Positions 18,196 through 26,794 are shown, counted from the first letter of the stretch. The stretch: DNA of 36,115 nucleotides from an uncultured Prevotella sp. (GCA_945875635.1 CAMCLD010000021.1:1-36115); one strand, 5' to 3'. The notes: generated by a model not told the origin, from the letters alone. Program-made: numbers and translations.

Positions 18196-19770
18196 CTAAT
18201 TGTTCTCAATCTCCTCTTGCATGTCAATAAACTGCTTGTCGGCATCATAAAACTCATATTGCATGAACGCAAGTTTCTGAGAAGGAATAATATGTATTCC
18301 GAAGCCATATTTCATCTGCCATTTTCTCTTTATTGAGAGAATACCTTTGTTGATATACGCAGCTACATAGGGATGGACATGCAGATACAACGTCTTTACA
18401 CCTATTTTGTTAACGAGGCGATAAATTTTCCTCTCAAGCTGGTCGGTAAACAATATGCTGGATTTTATCTTGCCAGAGCCAAAGCACGTCGGACATGTTT
18501 CCTCCACTTTAACATCCATTACGGGACGCACCCTCTGTCTTGTTATTTGCATAAGACCGAATTTGCTAAGTGGCAGGATATTGTGCCTTGCCCTGTCCTT
18601 CTGCATGTTCTTGCACATGCGCTCATATAGCATCTGCCTGTCTTCTGCAAGATTCATATCAATAAAATCAACAACTATTATGCCTCCCATGTCACGGAGC
18701 CTGAGCTGACGCGCTAGCTCATCAGCAGCTCCAAGGTTTGTTTCCAAAGCGTTCTGCTCTTGTCCGTTCTCTTTCTTGGACCTGTTTCCACTGTTGACGT
18801 CAACGACATGCATTGCTTCCGTATGCTCAATGATGAGGTATGCACCATGCTTGTAATTGACAGTTTTTCCGAATCCAGACTTTAATTGCTTAGTAACATC
18901 AAAATTGTCAAATATGGGCAGCTTTCCATTGTACATCTTTACTATGCCCGCCTTTTCTGGGGCTATTTGTGAAACATAGTGTTCCACAGCAGTACATATA
19001 TCCCTGTCATTGACATAGATGTTCTCGTATGTGGGATTGAACAAGTCTCTCAGCATTGCCACCGCTCTTCCTGTCTCTTCAAAAACCATCTGAGGAAGAG
19101 ACTGGGCCTTCTGCACCTTTGTAATGGCATCATTCCATTTGCTGAGCAGCACCTTCATCTCTGCGTCGAGTTCCGCCACCCTTTTGCCTTCGGCAACAGT
19201 CCTTACTATGACTCCGAAGTTCTTCGGGCAGATACTCTGAATAAGTTGTTTAAGCCTGGCTCTCTCTGCACCACTCTTTATCTTAGAGGAAACAGAAACC
19301 TTGTCGTTGAAAGGTATAAGAACAAGATAACGACCGGCAAATGAGAGTTCAGCAGTAAGTCTCGGACCTTTTGTCGATATTGGTTCTTTAACAATCTGAA
19401 CCATTACCTCCTGCCCTACCTTGAGAGTTGTCTGCACACTTCCGTCTTTTTTCAAATCAGGCAATCTTGTAGCCTTTGATATTGGATACAGACGTTTCCT
19501 GTCGCTTTGAACCTGTTTCAAATACTTTGCATAAGAGTCAAATTGTCCGCCCAAGTCGAGAAAATGCAAGAATGCATCACGCTCGAAACCTACGTCAACG
19601 AAACAGGCATTCAATCCCGGCATCAGCTTCTTTACCTTTGCCAGATAGATATTGCCCACAGAGAAAGAAGCCTCTCTTGGCTCCTTCTGGTATTCAACAA
19701 GTTTCTTGTCCTCCAGAAGAGCTATAGAGATGTCGTTTTTCTGTGCATCAATGATAAGTTCGCTTGTCAT
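18196..19770 (-). CDS. rng: Ribonuclease G (RNase E/G family)
   Basis: Endoribonuclease expected to mature 16S rRNA and start mRNA decay. It is 524 residues long, RNase G size, without the long C-terminal scaffold of E. coli RNase E. An S1-like RNA-binding domain starts near residue 37 (SFSVGNIYLAKV). The catalytic metal-binding aspartates are D324 in VVDVNSG and D368 in VVDFIDM, and the zinc-link motif CPTC is near 426-429. Its promoter is unclear. The 5' leader holds a 7-bp hairpin (19803-19829), and the upstream transcript ends at a long hairpin (19895-19970). It converges with gltA. Confidence 0.93.
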   Translation of the reverse strand: MTSELIIDAQKNDISIALLEDKKLVEYQKEPREASFSVGNIYLAKVKKLMPGLNACFVDVGFERDAFLHFLDLGGQFDSYAKYLKQVQSDRKRLYPISKATRLPDLKKDGSVQTTLKVGQEVMVQIVKEPISTKGPRLTAELSFAGRYLVLIPFNDKVSVSSKIKSGAERARLKQLIQSICPKNFGVIVRTVAEGKRVAELDAEMKVLLSKWNDAITKVQKAQSLPQMVFEETGRAVAMLRDLFNPTYENIYVNDRDICTAVEHYVSQIAPEKAGIVKMYNGKLPIFDNFDVTKQLKSGFGKTVNYKHGAYLIIEHTEAMHVVDVNSGNRSKKENGQEQNALETNLGAADELARQLRLRDMGGIIVVDFIDMNLAEDRQMLYERMCKNMQKDRARHNILPLSKFGLMQITRQRVRPVMDVKVEETCPTCFGSGKIKSSILFTDQLERKIYRLVNKIGVKTLYLHVHPYVAAYINKGILSIKRKWQMKYGFGIHIIPSQKLAFMQYEFYDADKQFIDMQEEIENN

Positions 19771-19802
19771 TTCTCAATTATTAATAGTATAAACCTGGGT
19801 GC

Positions 19803-19829
19803 TGGTGGCTTTACAAAAACATGCCACCA
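19803..19829 (-). promoter_or_regulatory. Hairpin in the ribonuclease G leader
   Basis: TGGTGGC (19803-19809) and GCCACCA (19823-19829) form a 7-bp stem with a 13-nt loop containing five U in the transcript sense. It lies 33 bp upstream of the start codon. It could be an autoregulatory site, as known for the E. coli rne leader, but there is no sequence similarity to support that. Confidence 0.35.
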
Positions 19830-19896
19830 TGTCTTGCTGTTGGCATTCATCTGTCGTTATCAAGAGATAGCAACATGAAGAAGCCAATTCCATCCT

Positions 19897-19970
19897 AAAA
19901 AAAACCACGGACTATTGGGAAGTTAACAGAGAGAAAAGGGGATTCTCGTTGTCCCTATCGTCCGTGGTTT
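19897..19970 (-). terminator. Long hairpin terminator of the HU/small ribosomal protein transcript
   Basis: A perfect 11-bp outer stem (19902-19912 with 19960-19970) encloses a 47-nt region containing an inner GAGAA/TTCTC stem and GGGA/TCCC pairing. In the minus-strand direction it runs into eight T residues (19897-19904). It separates the small ribosomal-type gene from ribonuclease G. Confidence 0.75.
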
Positions 19971-19984
19971 CAAAAGAATGAGGC

Positions 19985-20074
19985 TTACTTGCTCTTGTGC
20001 CTATTCTTTCTCAGTCTCTTCTTACGCTTGTGCGTAGCCATCTTATGTCCCTTTTTCTTTCTTCCGTTTGGCAT
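19985..20074 (-). CDS. 29-residue basic ribosomal-type protein (bS22/mS38, AURKAIP1/COX24-like)
   Basis: This tiny ORF starts at an ATG, has a TAA stop and encodes 29 residues, 16 of them Lys, Arg or His. The motif KMATHKRKKRLRKNR resembles the conserved core of the AURKAIP1/COX24 domain, shared by mitochondrial small-subunit protein mS38 and mycobacterial bS22 (pattern RMSKKKHRKLLRRTR). Proteins of this size and composition are conserved in Bacteroidetes. It lies 66 bp after the HU gene with no promoter of its own that I can see and is followed by a strong terminator, so it is probably co-transcribed with HU. Placement on the ribosome is inferred from resemblance only. Confidence 0.75.
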   Translation of the reverse strand: MPNGRKKKGHKMATHKRKKRLRKNRHKSK

Positions 20075-20140
20075 GATTATAAAAAATTAAATTGGTTATT
20101 GTATATTATGTTTTCACTATTTGCTTTCCCTATGCCGAAA

Positions 20141-20431
20141 TTATTCAGCATCTGACGACTTCATCATCCTTATGAAACTCTTTGAAGGCTTGAATCCAGG
20201 GAAGTCATGCGCATCAATGATAAGAGTTGTATTCTTTGATATGTTGCGGGCTGTTTTAGAGGCTCTATGCTTAACTATAAAACTTCCAAAACCTCTGAGA
20301 TACACATTTTCCCTACGCTCTACAAGACTTTTCCTGATAGAATCCATGAACGTCTCAACAACAGCCTGAGCTGCCTTTTTCTCAACACCTGTTGTCTCGA
20401 CAATCTCGTTAATAATATCTGCTTTCGTCAT
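20141..20431 (-). CDS. HU/IHF-family DNA-binding protein
   Basis: This 96-residue nucleoid protein has the family pattern: helical N-terminus (MTKADIINEIVE), the core LRGFGSF motif near residues 45-51 and the C-terminal FKPSKSF. At the tip of the DNA-gripping arm, E. coli HU has RNPQTG with a proline that intercalates into DNA; here it is RNISKN, with Ile at the proline position, so DNA bending may differ. Its -7 element is at 20489-20496, giving a leader of about 50 nt. It is probably co-transcribed with the 29-residue gene downstream. Confidence 0.93.
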   Translation of the reverse strand: MTKADIINEIVETTGVEKKAAQAVVETFMDSIRKSLVERRENVYLRGFGSFIVKHRASKTARNISKNTTLIIDAHDFPGFKPSKSFIRMMKSSDAE

Positions 20432-20488
20432 TTTATTATTGTGATTTAATTACTTGTTAATATCGTTACTTTTTTAGCTAACGGACTG

Positions 20489-20496
20489 CAAAGGTA
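20489..20496 (-). promoter_or_regulatory. -7 promoter element of the HU gene
   Basis: In the minus sense the sequence is TACCTTTG, a perfect TAnnTTTG element. No clear TTTG is found at -33, only TTTC. Confidence 0.5.
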
Positions 20497-20815
20497 GTGG
20501 TTTTTAGCGTTATACGGAAATTTATTTGCTATTTTTTGAAAAAAAACATTGAAAGTAGGATTTAGAAACGAGTTTTTCCATGTCATTCCAGCATGTATGG
20601 CACATAATGCATCATAGAATGACACTTTCATTTGCAAACACGAATGCTTCCATGTCATTAACGTCAATCATGCATTTGGTTAACTATGTGGATAATTCCG
20701 TGGTTGATTTCATTGAAGGTATCAGGCAACTTGCTTTGTTATCTAATACCATGAAAGTTGACCATTGATTTATATGTACTTGCTGTTTGCTTTGGGAAAA
20801 AATCAAGAAAAATAT

Positions 20816-20846
20816 TTTGCACTCACCGAGTTTTGATGTAACTTTG
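20816..20846 (+). promoter_or_regulatory. Bacteroidetes-type promoter of the pantothenate kinase gene
   Basis: TTTG at 20816-20819 and TAACTTTG at 20839-20846 are 19 bp apart, a perfect match to consensus. The predicted start near 20852 leaves a leader of about 113 nt before the ATG at 20965, long for this window. Confidence 0.7.
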
Positions 20847-20964
20847 CATCTGTTTTTAAGTGATACCATCAATTTATGTTTATCAAGTCTAAGGTTGTCG
20901 GTAAAGGCGGACATTCCTGCTAAGACTGCCAATAGCGTTATTTAACATATAAAATTTAAGCGAC

Positions 20965-21801
20965 ATGTCCATAGTCATAGGAATAGATGTGGGGATAAGT
21001 ACTACAAAAATAGTTGGAATACACGACGTCAGTGTAATATCTCCCCTCCGCATCAAGGCAACAGACCCCATTACCTCCTTATACGGTGCTTTTGGCAAGT
21101 TTCTCTACGACAACAAGATAGAACTTGGTGATGTGGAGAAGGTAATGCTTACAGGTGTTGGTGCAGCATACATAAACAAGCCAGTATATGGATTGCCTAC
21201 AGAGAAGGCCGAGGAATTCACTGCCGATGGACTTGGAGCGATGTACGAATCAAGGCTTAAGGACATGATTGTAGTAAGCATGGGCACTGGAACATCTTTG
21301 GTAAAATGCGAGGGTGACAGCATTTCACATATTGGAGGCATAGGCATAGGCGGTGGTACCCTTCAAGGGCTGTCAAGACTTATGCTAAAGACCGACGACA
21401 TCAATATCGTGTCTGAGCTTGCCACACATGGAGACATTTCAAACATCAACCTGCTCATAAGAGACATAAGTGCTCATCCGCTTCAAGGTCTCCCCATGGA
21501 AGCCACGGCAAGTCTCTTTGGCAATGCAAAAACCAACGCCACGAGAGAGGACATTGCCATAGGCATCATCTGCATGGTGCTTCAAGGAATCGGTTCCGCC
21601 ACCATTCTCAGCTCGCTGAACAGCAAGATAAGGGATTTTGTCCTTATAGGCAACCTGACTCTTCTCCCTCAATGCAAGTATGTCTTCCCCATGATGGAAA
21701 AGCTATATGACGTTCATTTCATAATACCCAAACATTCTGAGTTCTGCACAGCTATTGGCGCAGCACTTTGCTATTTAAAGGAGAAGGAGAGGAAAGAATA
21801 A
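20965..21801 (+). CDS. coaW: Type II pantothenate kinase (Fumble family)
   Basis: Phosphorylates pantothenate, the first step of coenzyme A synthesis. It is 278 residues with the ASKHA fold: the first phosphate-binding motif is GIDVGISTTK (residues 6-15), a second glycine motif is MGTGTSLV near 112-119, followed by a glycine-rich GGIGIGGGT near 127-135. The C-terminal region (HSEFCTAIGAAL) closes the fold. Length and motifs fit bacterial type II kinases such as staphylococcal CoaW, which are typically not feedback-inhibited by CoA. A BadF/BadG-like ATPase is a weaker alternative. It has its own promoter and is followed 105 bp later by the rRNA methyltransferase gene. Confidence 0.85.
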   Translation: MSIVIGIDVGISTTKIVGIHDVSVISPLRIKATDPITSLYGAFGKFLYDNKIELGDVEKVMLTGVGAAYINKPVYGLPTEKAEEFTADGLGAMYESRLKDMIVVSMGTGTSLVKCEGDSISHIGGIGIGGGTLQGLSRLMLKTDDINIVSELATHGDISNINLLIRDISAHPLQGLPMEATASLFGNAKTNATREDIAIGIICMVLQGIGSATILSSLNSKIRDFVLIGNLTLLPQCKYVFPMMEKLYDVHFIIPKHSEFCTAIGAALCYLKEKERKE

Positions 21802-21906
21802 GGTTCAAGTTGTTATGTCCATGCACTGATATACGATTACGATATAGTTTATATGATTATGATGTAGCTGCCTCGGAATAGCTACTGATAGGCATCAATT
21901 ATAGAA

Positions 21907-22662
21907 ATGATTTCAAAAAGCAAAGCTAAGCTAATAAGGTTACTTGAGCACAAGAAGTACAGAGAGTCAGAAGGCCTTTTTGTTGCAGAGGGAGGTAAGA
22001 TTGTAAACGACCTCATCTCCAGTGGCTGTGTGCCAAGAACTATCATCGGGACCGTAGAGGCTCTTGCCTCTCTTGTCCATACAGACTCTGACATCATAGA
22101 AGCATCGGCTGACGAAATAAAGAAAGTCAGCTTCCTTCAGCATCCACAGAACATCCTGGGAATCTTCGAGACCAATGTGGAAGATAAGGTACCGACATTC
22201 AGGGAAGGATGTCTTTGGCTTGCCCTTGACGGCATACAAGACCCTGGCAATCTCGGAACAATAGTCAGAATAGCCGACTGGTTTGGTATAGAGAGAATAA
22301 TATGCTCTAAGGACACCGCAGACATATACAATCCTAAAGTGGTGCAGGCAACCATGGGGAGCATAGCAAGGGTTGGCGTGACTTATACAGACCTTGTGCC
22401 ATTTTTGAAGGGGCTGCCAGCCTGCACACATATTTACGGGACAATGCTCGATGGGGATGACATCTATGGCTATCCCTTAAAGGAATGTGGTGTCATAGTA
22501 ATGGGCAACGAGGGGAAAGGCATATCTCCTGAAGTAAGAGATACGCTTACAGACAGACTGCTGATACCCACATTCCACAGTGATGGCAATACAGCTGAAA
22601 GTCTAAATGTGTCAACAGCCACAGCCATCATCTGCTCCGAATTCAGAAGAAGGACAAGGTAA
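21907..22662 (+). CDS. SpoU/TrmH-family RNA 2'-O-methyltransferase
   Basis: This 251-residue SAM-dependent methyltransferase has the knotted SPOUT fold. Motif 1 is DGIQDPGNLGTIVRIADWFG near residues 109-128, motif 2 is MGNEGKGIS near 198-206, and motif 3 is SLNVSTATAI near 235-244. An N-terminal substrate-binding domain (about 1-95, with KYRESEGLFVAEG) resembles RlmB/TsnR-type proteins. It probably methylates a ribose in rRNA, but the exact target cannot be read from the sequence. It shares direction with coaW upstream and the DUF3943 gene downstream; octamer repeats begin two bases after its stop. Confidence 0.9.
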   Translation: MISKSKAKLIRLLEHKKYRESEGLFVAEGGKIVNDLISSGCVPRTIIGTVEALASLVHTDSDIIEASADEIKKVSFLQHPQNILGIFETNVEDKVPTFREGCLWLALDGIQDPGNLGTIVRIADWFGIERIICSKDTADIYNPKVVQATMGSIARVGVTYTDLVPFLKGLPACTHIYGTMLDGDDIYGYPLKECGVIVMGNEGKGISPEVRDTLTDRLLIPTFHSDGNTAESLNVSTATAIICSEFRRRTR

Positions 22663-22664
22663 GA

Positions 22665-22696
22665 GATGGAAAGATGGAAAAATTGAAAGATGGAAA
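22665..22696. repeat. Tandem 8-bp repeat GATGGAAA
   Basis: Four consecutive octamers start at 22665, 22673, 22681 (variant AATTGAAA) and 22689. They begin two bases after the methyltransferase stop codon and 44 bp before the next start. Confidence 0.75.
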
Positions 22697-22739
22697 GATT
22701 ATAGAGCATAGCAAAAGAACTTAGGTAATATATATAAAT

Positions 22740-24275
22740 ATGAATAGGCTATTATCACTATCAGCCATTATACTCTCGTCGATTGGCATATCTGCCATGG
22801 AGCCAGAGCACACTATGCTACCTGATGCAAGTGACGAGTCATACAACGACACTATATGGTTGGACCATTATGAAAACAAGGAAGTCCATCTGCAGAGGTT
22901 CAACGACACCGACACCCTTGTGGTGACAAAGCCTAAATGGGCGGCAGCCATATTGGAAGACCTTGGCATCAACGCTGGTATTCTCGCATTCGACAGATTT
23001 GTACAGAACCGCGATTATGCAAGAGTAACAGGAAAGACCATAAAGGACAACATCAACAAAGGATGGGTATGGGACAATGACAGTTTCTCCGGCAACCAGT
23101 TCTCCCATCCTTACCATGGTGCCATGTTCTACAACACTGCAAGGGAAAACGGCATAGGATATTATCCATCATTATTGTTTCCTTTAATTGGAAGCTTCAC
23201 ATGGGAGGTTTTCTGCGAGACAAACCGTCCTGCCATCAATGACCTTTTATCTACGGGTGTGGGCGGCTCTGCCATAGGAGAAGTGGCTCATAGGGTGTCC
23301 GACCTTATATACGATGACAGCAAGACAGGCGTAGAGCGCATAATAAGGGAGATTAGTGCTACTTTCCTCAATCCTGTCAGAGGTGCGAAACGCCTGTTTT
23401 CAGGAGAGATGTGGAGGAGGAGTGCATCAAGAGGCAAGACCATTGAGCCTCAGCCATACAGTCTGTCTATAGGATTAGGCGACAGGATACAATTCTCCTC
23501 AGTCCATCATGAAGGCGCACAAAACCTTCCATATATAGACTTTTCACTCGACTATGGTGAGCATTTTACAAACGGCAAGAAAGTTAAGCCATACGAGCTG
23601 TTCAGCCTATACGTCATGGCAAATCTCTCATCGGGAAGTCCTTCTATAGGTCTTCTCGACATTAAGGGACGTCTTGCCTCTTTGCAGTTAGAGACAAAGA
23701 AGGGATACAGGATTGACCTTGGATTCTATCAGATGCTTCGATACCTTGACAGCTATGGAAAAGACGAACAATACAGCCATGACTTCCCAGTCATAAGCGA
23801 GGCTGTAAGTTTTGGAGGAGGAGCATATTGCGAGAAAGACTTAGGCAGAAACAGGTTAAGCAACGACCTTATTGTCTGCACTGTTCCACTTGGTGGCGCA
23901 AACAATGAGAACTACCCTTACCGCAGATACAATTTCGGATATGGTTTCAGCATACGCAACAATGTAAAGATGGATATAATGAAGCGTCTCACAATAGGAA
24001 ACGAGTTCTACATGCTCCGTCTTTTTGTCCCAAAGAAGAAGAGTCCGGAAGAGATAGCATACAACAGTGAAGTAGGGATGGAGATTGACGAATGGGGGTG
24101 TGCAGGAGAAACATCTGTCTTAAGCAACAGGTCGTACATTAGCGCACGTATCGCCAAGGGACTGAACCTAAACATGCAATACCAGATATTCTACCGCCAC
24201 TCTGACTACAAGGGGTTTGACGAGGAACACGGAAGATGCCATGAGTGCAAGTTGGGTCTCTTCTATTATTTATAG
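22740..24275 (+). CDS. DUF3943 domain protein, predicted outer-membrane-associated
   Basis: This 511-residue protein has a Sec signal peptide (hydrophobic stretch at about 4-18). Residues about 95-200 match the DUF3943 pattern, including SHPYHGAMFYNTARENG and the following LIGSFTWEVFCE segment. The remainder is rich in alternating polar and aromatic residues with a terminal aromatic pair (FYYL), suggesting beta strands of an outer-membrane barrel. The role of the family is unknown. It lies downstream of the methyltransferase gene and converges with hisB; a run of palindromes separates them. No lipobox was seen. Confidence 0.8.
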   Translation: MNRLLSLSAIILSSIGISAMEPEHTMLPDASDESYNDTIWLDHYENKEVHLQRFNDTDTLVVTKPKWAAAILEDLGINAGILAFDRFVQNRDYARVTGKTIKDNINKGWVWDNDSFSGNQFSHPYHGAMFYNTARENGIGYYPSLLFPLIGSFTWEVFCETNRPAINDLLSTGVGGSAIGEVAHRVSDLIYDDSKTGVERIIREISATFLNPVRGAKRLFSGEMWRRSASRGKTIEPQPYSLSIGLGDRIQFSSVHHEGAQNLPYIDFSLDYGEHFTNGKKVKPYELFSLYVMANLSSGSPSIGLLDIKGRLASLQLETKKGYRIDLGFYQMLRYLDSYGKDEQYSHDFPVISEAVSFGGGAYCEKDLGRNRLSNDLIVCTVPLGGANNENYPYRRYNFGYGFSIRNNVKMDIMKRLTIGNEFYMLRLFVPKKKSPEEIAYNSEVGMEIDEWGCAGETSVLSNRSYISARIAKGLNLNMQYQIFYRHSDYKGFDEEHGRCHECKLGLFYYL

Positions 24276-24281
24276 AATATT

Positions 24282-24354
24282 CTTAAGTACTTAAGTTTCG
24301 CATGTCTCAGACATGCTCAAAGTTGACAAGTTGACGAGTTGACAACTTGTCAAC
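24282..24354. terminator. Chain of palindromes between the DUF3943 gene and hisB
   Basis: Three palindromes lie in the 82-bp convergent gap: CTTAAGTACTTAAG at 24282-24295, GCATGTCT/AGACATGC at 24300-24316, and GTTGACAA/TTGTCAAC at 24338-24354. No good T-run follows, so termination is probable but not typical. Confidence 0.4.
24322..24345. repeat. Tandem 8-bp repeat, GTTGACRA family (copy 2)
   Basis: Three octamers, GTTGACAA, GTTGACGA and GTTGACAA, lie next to their inverted form at 24346-24354. Confidence 0.75.
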
Positions 24355-24357
24355 TTC

Positions 24358-25446
24358 CTACAACATTCCTTTGGTTGATGGCAGTTCGTAATGGTAAATA
24401 TCTCTTTTTACTGCCATTTTCAAACTCCGTGCGAAAGCCTTGAATATTCCCTCTATCTTGTGATGCTCGTTGTCGCCCTCAGCCTTTATGTTAAGATTCA
24501 TACGTGCCGAGTCACTTATGCTCTTGAAGAAATGGAGGAACATCTCAGTAGGCATATCCCCTACTCTTTCTCTCGTGAACTTGGCATCCCATACAAGCCA
24601 TGGCCTGCCTCCAAAGTCAAGTGCCACCTGACACAGACAGTCATCCATTGGCAGGCAATAGCCATATCTCTCTATTCCCCTTTTGTCTCCGAGAGCCTTC
24701 AGCAGACATTCTCCAAGGGCTAAGGCTGTATCTTCTATCGTATGGTGTTCATCAACTTCGAGGTCTCCGACAGTCTTGACCCGAAGGTCCATCATTCCAT
24801 GCTTTGCTATCTGCTCGAGCATGTGATTGAAAAATCCCAGTCCAGTATCAATGTCACATCTGCCACTCCCGTCAAGATTAAGAGATACTTCGATATCTGT
24901 TTCCTTGGTGGTTCTCTTTACAGTAGCGTTACGCTCACCTGCGAAGAGGAGTTCCGCAACCTTGTCCCACGTCATTCCGTTCTCATCAAGGATGAGGGCT
25001 TTGCATCCAATGTTTTCTGCCAATTGTCTGTCTGTTTCCCTGTCACCTATCACGTAACTACCTTTGAGGTCGTATCTGTCGTTGCCAATATATTCACCAA
25101 GCATACCGATACCAGGTTTCCTGTCAGGATGGTTATCCTCAGGAAAATGGTTGTCAATCAACTGTTTCTCGAATTCAATACCCTCCCCTTTCAATGTGTC
25201 AATTATAAAGTTATGTACGGGATGGAACGTTTCCTCTGGAAAAGAATCTGTTCCAAGTCCGTCCTGGTTACTTACCATCACAAGTTTGAAGTCAAGTTTC
25301 TGGCAGATGAATGACAGGTTTCTGAACACACCTTTCTTAAACTTCAGTTTTTCAAAAGAATCGACCTGTTCATCGGCAGGCTCTTCCACCAATGTTCCAT
25401 CTCTGTCGATAAATAGCAATTTTGTCTTTTCTACTGCTTCTTTCAT
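24358..25446 (-). CDS. hisB: Bifunctional histidinol-phosphatase / imidazoleglycerol-phosphate dehydratase
   Basis: Two steps of histidine synthesis are joined in one 362-residue protein. The N-terminal HAD phosphatase domain (about 1-170) has the nucleophile motif DRDGT with D14 and D16, and removes phosphate from histidinol phosphate. The C-terminal dehydratase domain (about 175-362) has the metal-binding motifs [10 protein letters not shown] and EHHKIE and converts imidazoleglycerol phosphate to imidazoleacetol phosphate. The gene lies on the opposite strand from hisGDC, beyond the transglycosylase gene, so it is not in the same transcript. It follows that gene by 180 bp on the same strand. 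No clear promoter was found. Confidence 0.95.
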   Translation of the reverse strand: MKEAVEKTKLLFIDRDGTLVEEPADEQVDSFEKLKFKKGVFRNLSFICQKLDFKLVMVSNQDGLGTDSFPEETFHPVHNFIIDTLKGEGIEFEKQLIDNHFPEDNHPDRKPGIGMLGEYIGNDRYDLKGSYVIGDRETDRQLAENIGCKALILDENGMTWDKVAELLFAGERNATVKRTTKETDIEVSLNLDGSGRCDIDTGLGFFNHMLEQIAKHGMMDLRVKTVGDLEVDEHHTIEDTALALGECLLKALGDKRGIERYGYCLPMDDCLCQVALDFGGRPWLVWDAKFTRERVGDMPTEMFLHFFKSISDSARMNLNIKAEGDNEHHKIEGIFKAFARSLKMAVKRDIYHYELPSTKGML

Positions 25447-25532
25447 TTATTATATATTGTCCTTTAAATTACGTATTCAATTTTTGCAAGCTACAGACTT
25501 GTTCAAAGGATCATCCTTGAGCTCCGCGAAAC

Positions 25533-25550
25533 AAACGAGTTGACAAGTTG
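25533..25550. repeat. GTTGACRA-family repeat (copy 3, short)
   Basis: AAACGA followed by GTTGACAA (25539-25546) and the start of a third unit, in the 180-bp gap between the transglycosylase gene and hisB. Confidence 0.55.
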
Positions 25551-25626
25551 TTGCTTGTACAATCAATGTCAAGCTCAGGCAAACAGGAATTAACTTGTCT
25601 GTCGTGAGCATGTTCTATCGTGAGTT

Positions 25627-26736
25627 TCATCGTCCCCACCTTCTACGTATAGAGGCAACATAGCCAACCGTTTCCTTACCTCTCATGAATCCATGTCTAA
25701 CAACGGGATCTTGATAATATTCCGGTTCGGAAAGCAACAGGACATATTCTGCAACCACATCCCATCTGTCAGACCTTCTTCCTTCTTTTTTGGCAAGTGC
25801 CATGGCATCCCTAATATGTCCTGGTCCTGCATTGTAGGCAGCAAGTGCGAAGTTTATACGCTCATCGTAGGAAGTTATGTCCGAAAAGGAAGACATCATG
25901 GAGCGCATAATTCTCACTCCTGTTGATATGTTTATCTCTGGATTGAAAAGATTTTCCTTAGCAACTCCATATCTCTTTGCCGTTGTAGGCATAATCTGCA
26001 TCAATCCCATTGCCCCAGCCCACGAGACAGCCTGCGAATCGTAACAAGACTCCTGATAGCATTGTGCAGCAAGCAGTCTCCAGTCAAGCCCTGAAATGGG
26101 TGCATATTTTCTGAGGAGATTGTCATAACTGCTCATTATTCCCCTCTTGCTGTCGAGTACAGGAGAATAGACCCTGCGCCTTACACTTGCTACGGATAGG
26201 ATGTAATTCTCACGGTCTTCAGTCTTGCTTTCCATGTCCTTCCTGTACCAAGAGTCTAAGGCTTTTGCCAGAGATGCGTTGCCTTTTGCCACAGCCCATT
26301 GAGCATTACCCCCTGCATTGACAGAACCACAATATCTCAAATCACGATATTTCTGCTTTGGTATTCTTACTGCCACCAAGTCTCCAATACCCTTGCGAAG
26401 CTTTGACACCATTTCCAGTGTGTCGCGACAAAGCTCTACCCTCACGCTTACACCCTTGCTCCTTGCAAAGTCCTCACACATCATATACTGAACTCCAAGC
26501 CCATGTCCGTGGTAGTCATAATATGTGTCGGGACCGGATATGGTAAGGACTATCATCTCTCCGTTAGAGACAATATCTTCCATGGAATACACGCCATCTT
26601 GCACAGAAGCTGTATCATCTACACTTCCTACTTCCGTTCCCCATGGTGTTGTCACAGGCTGAGGCTTATCCACACATGCCGTCAGCAATAGGTATATAAA
26701 TGCAACAAATATGGGTCTTTTAATAACATAAAACAT
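25627..26736 (-). CDS. MltF-like lytic transglycosylase lipoprotein
   Basis: Cleaves peptidoglycan glycan strands; expected as a lipoprotein on the periplasmic side of an envelope membrane. The start is set at the ATG at 26736 (369 residues), giving the signal peptide MFYVIKRPIFVAF and the lipobox LTAC; the longer frame to 26802 would cover the hisG promoter. A periplasmic substrate-binding-like domain (about 40-195) precedes the SLT catalytic domain (about 210-360), which has the catalytic-glutamate motif QESCYD, then GAMGLMQIMP and AAYNAGPG. This order is that of E. coli MltF. It is divergent from hisG and sits between the two parts of the his locus, with no functional link to histidine synthesis evident. 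Confidence 0.9.
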   Translation of the reverse strand: MFYVIKRPIFVAFIYLLLTACVDKPQPVTTPWGTEVGSVDDTASVQDGVYSMEDIVSNGEMIVLTISGPDTYYDYHGHGLGVQYMMCEDFARSKGVSVRVELCRDTLEMVSKLRKGIGDLVAVRIPKQKYRDLRYCGSVNAGGNAQWAVAKGNASLAKALDSWYRKDMESKTEDRENYILSVASVRRRVYSPVLDSKRGIMSSYDNLLRKYAPISGLDWRLLAAQCYQESCYDSQAVSWAGAMGLMQIMPTTAKRYGVAKENLFNPEINISTGVRIMRSMMSSFSDITSYDERINFALAAYNAGPGHIRDAMALAKKEGRRSDRWDVVAEYVLLLSEPEYYQDPVVRHGFMRGKETVGYVASIRRRWGR

Positions 26737-26746
26737 AAATCGGCTA

Positions 26747-26754
26747 CAAAAGTA
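26747..26754 (-). promoter_or_regulatory. -7 promoter element of the transglycosylase gene
   Basis: TACTTTTG in the minus sense fits TAnnTTTG and lies only 10 bp before the start codon at 26736, predicting a leader of a few bases. No clear -33 element was seen. Confidence 0.45.
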
Positions 26755-26762
26755 TAATTTTT

Positions 26763-26794
26763 TTTGGAAAATAGAGAGAAAAGGATTACTTTTG
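26763..26794 (+). promoter_or_regulatory. Bacteroidetes-type promoter of hisG
   Basis: TTTG at 26763-26766 and TACTTTTG at 26787-26794 are 20 bp apart, a perfect match. The predicted leader of about 20 nt leaves no room for a histidine leader peptide or attenuator. Confidence 0.7.

Larger units (their letters stand above)
20432..20964. other. 533-bp intergenic region between divergent HU and pantothenate kinase genes
   Basis: It holds the HU promoter element, the pantothenate kinase promoter and a possible short upstream ORF. The middle (about 20560-20770) contains the 12-bp direct repeat TTCCATGTCATT at 20576-20587 and 20648-20659. Short open frames on both strands there show no recognisable protein features. 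No RNA gene was recognised. Confidence 0.6.

Noticed and set aside
20580..20768. 62-codon open frame in the intergenic region upstream of the pantothenate kinase gene
   Set aside because: It has no recognisable domain and no promoter element in place, and an overlapping open frame on the other strand looks just as weak. It cannot be supported as a gene.
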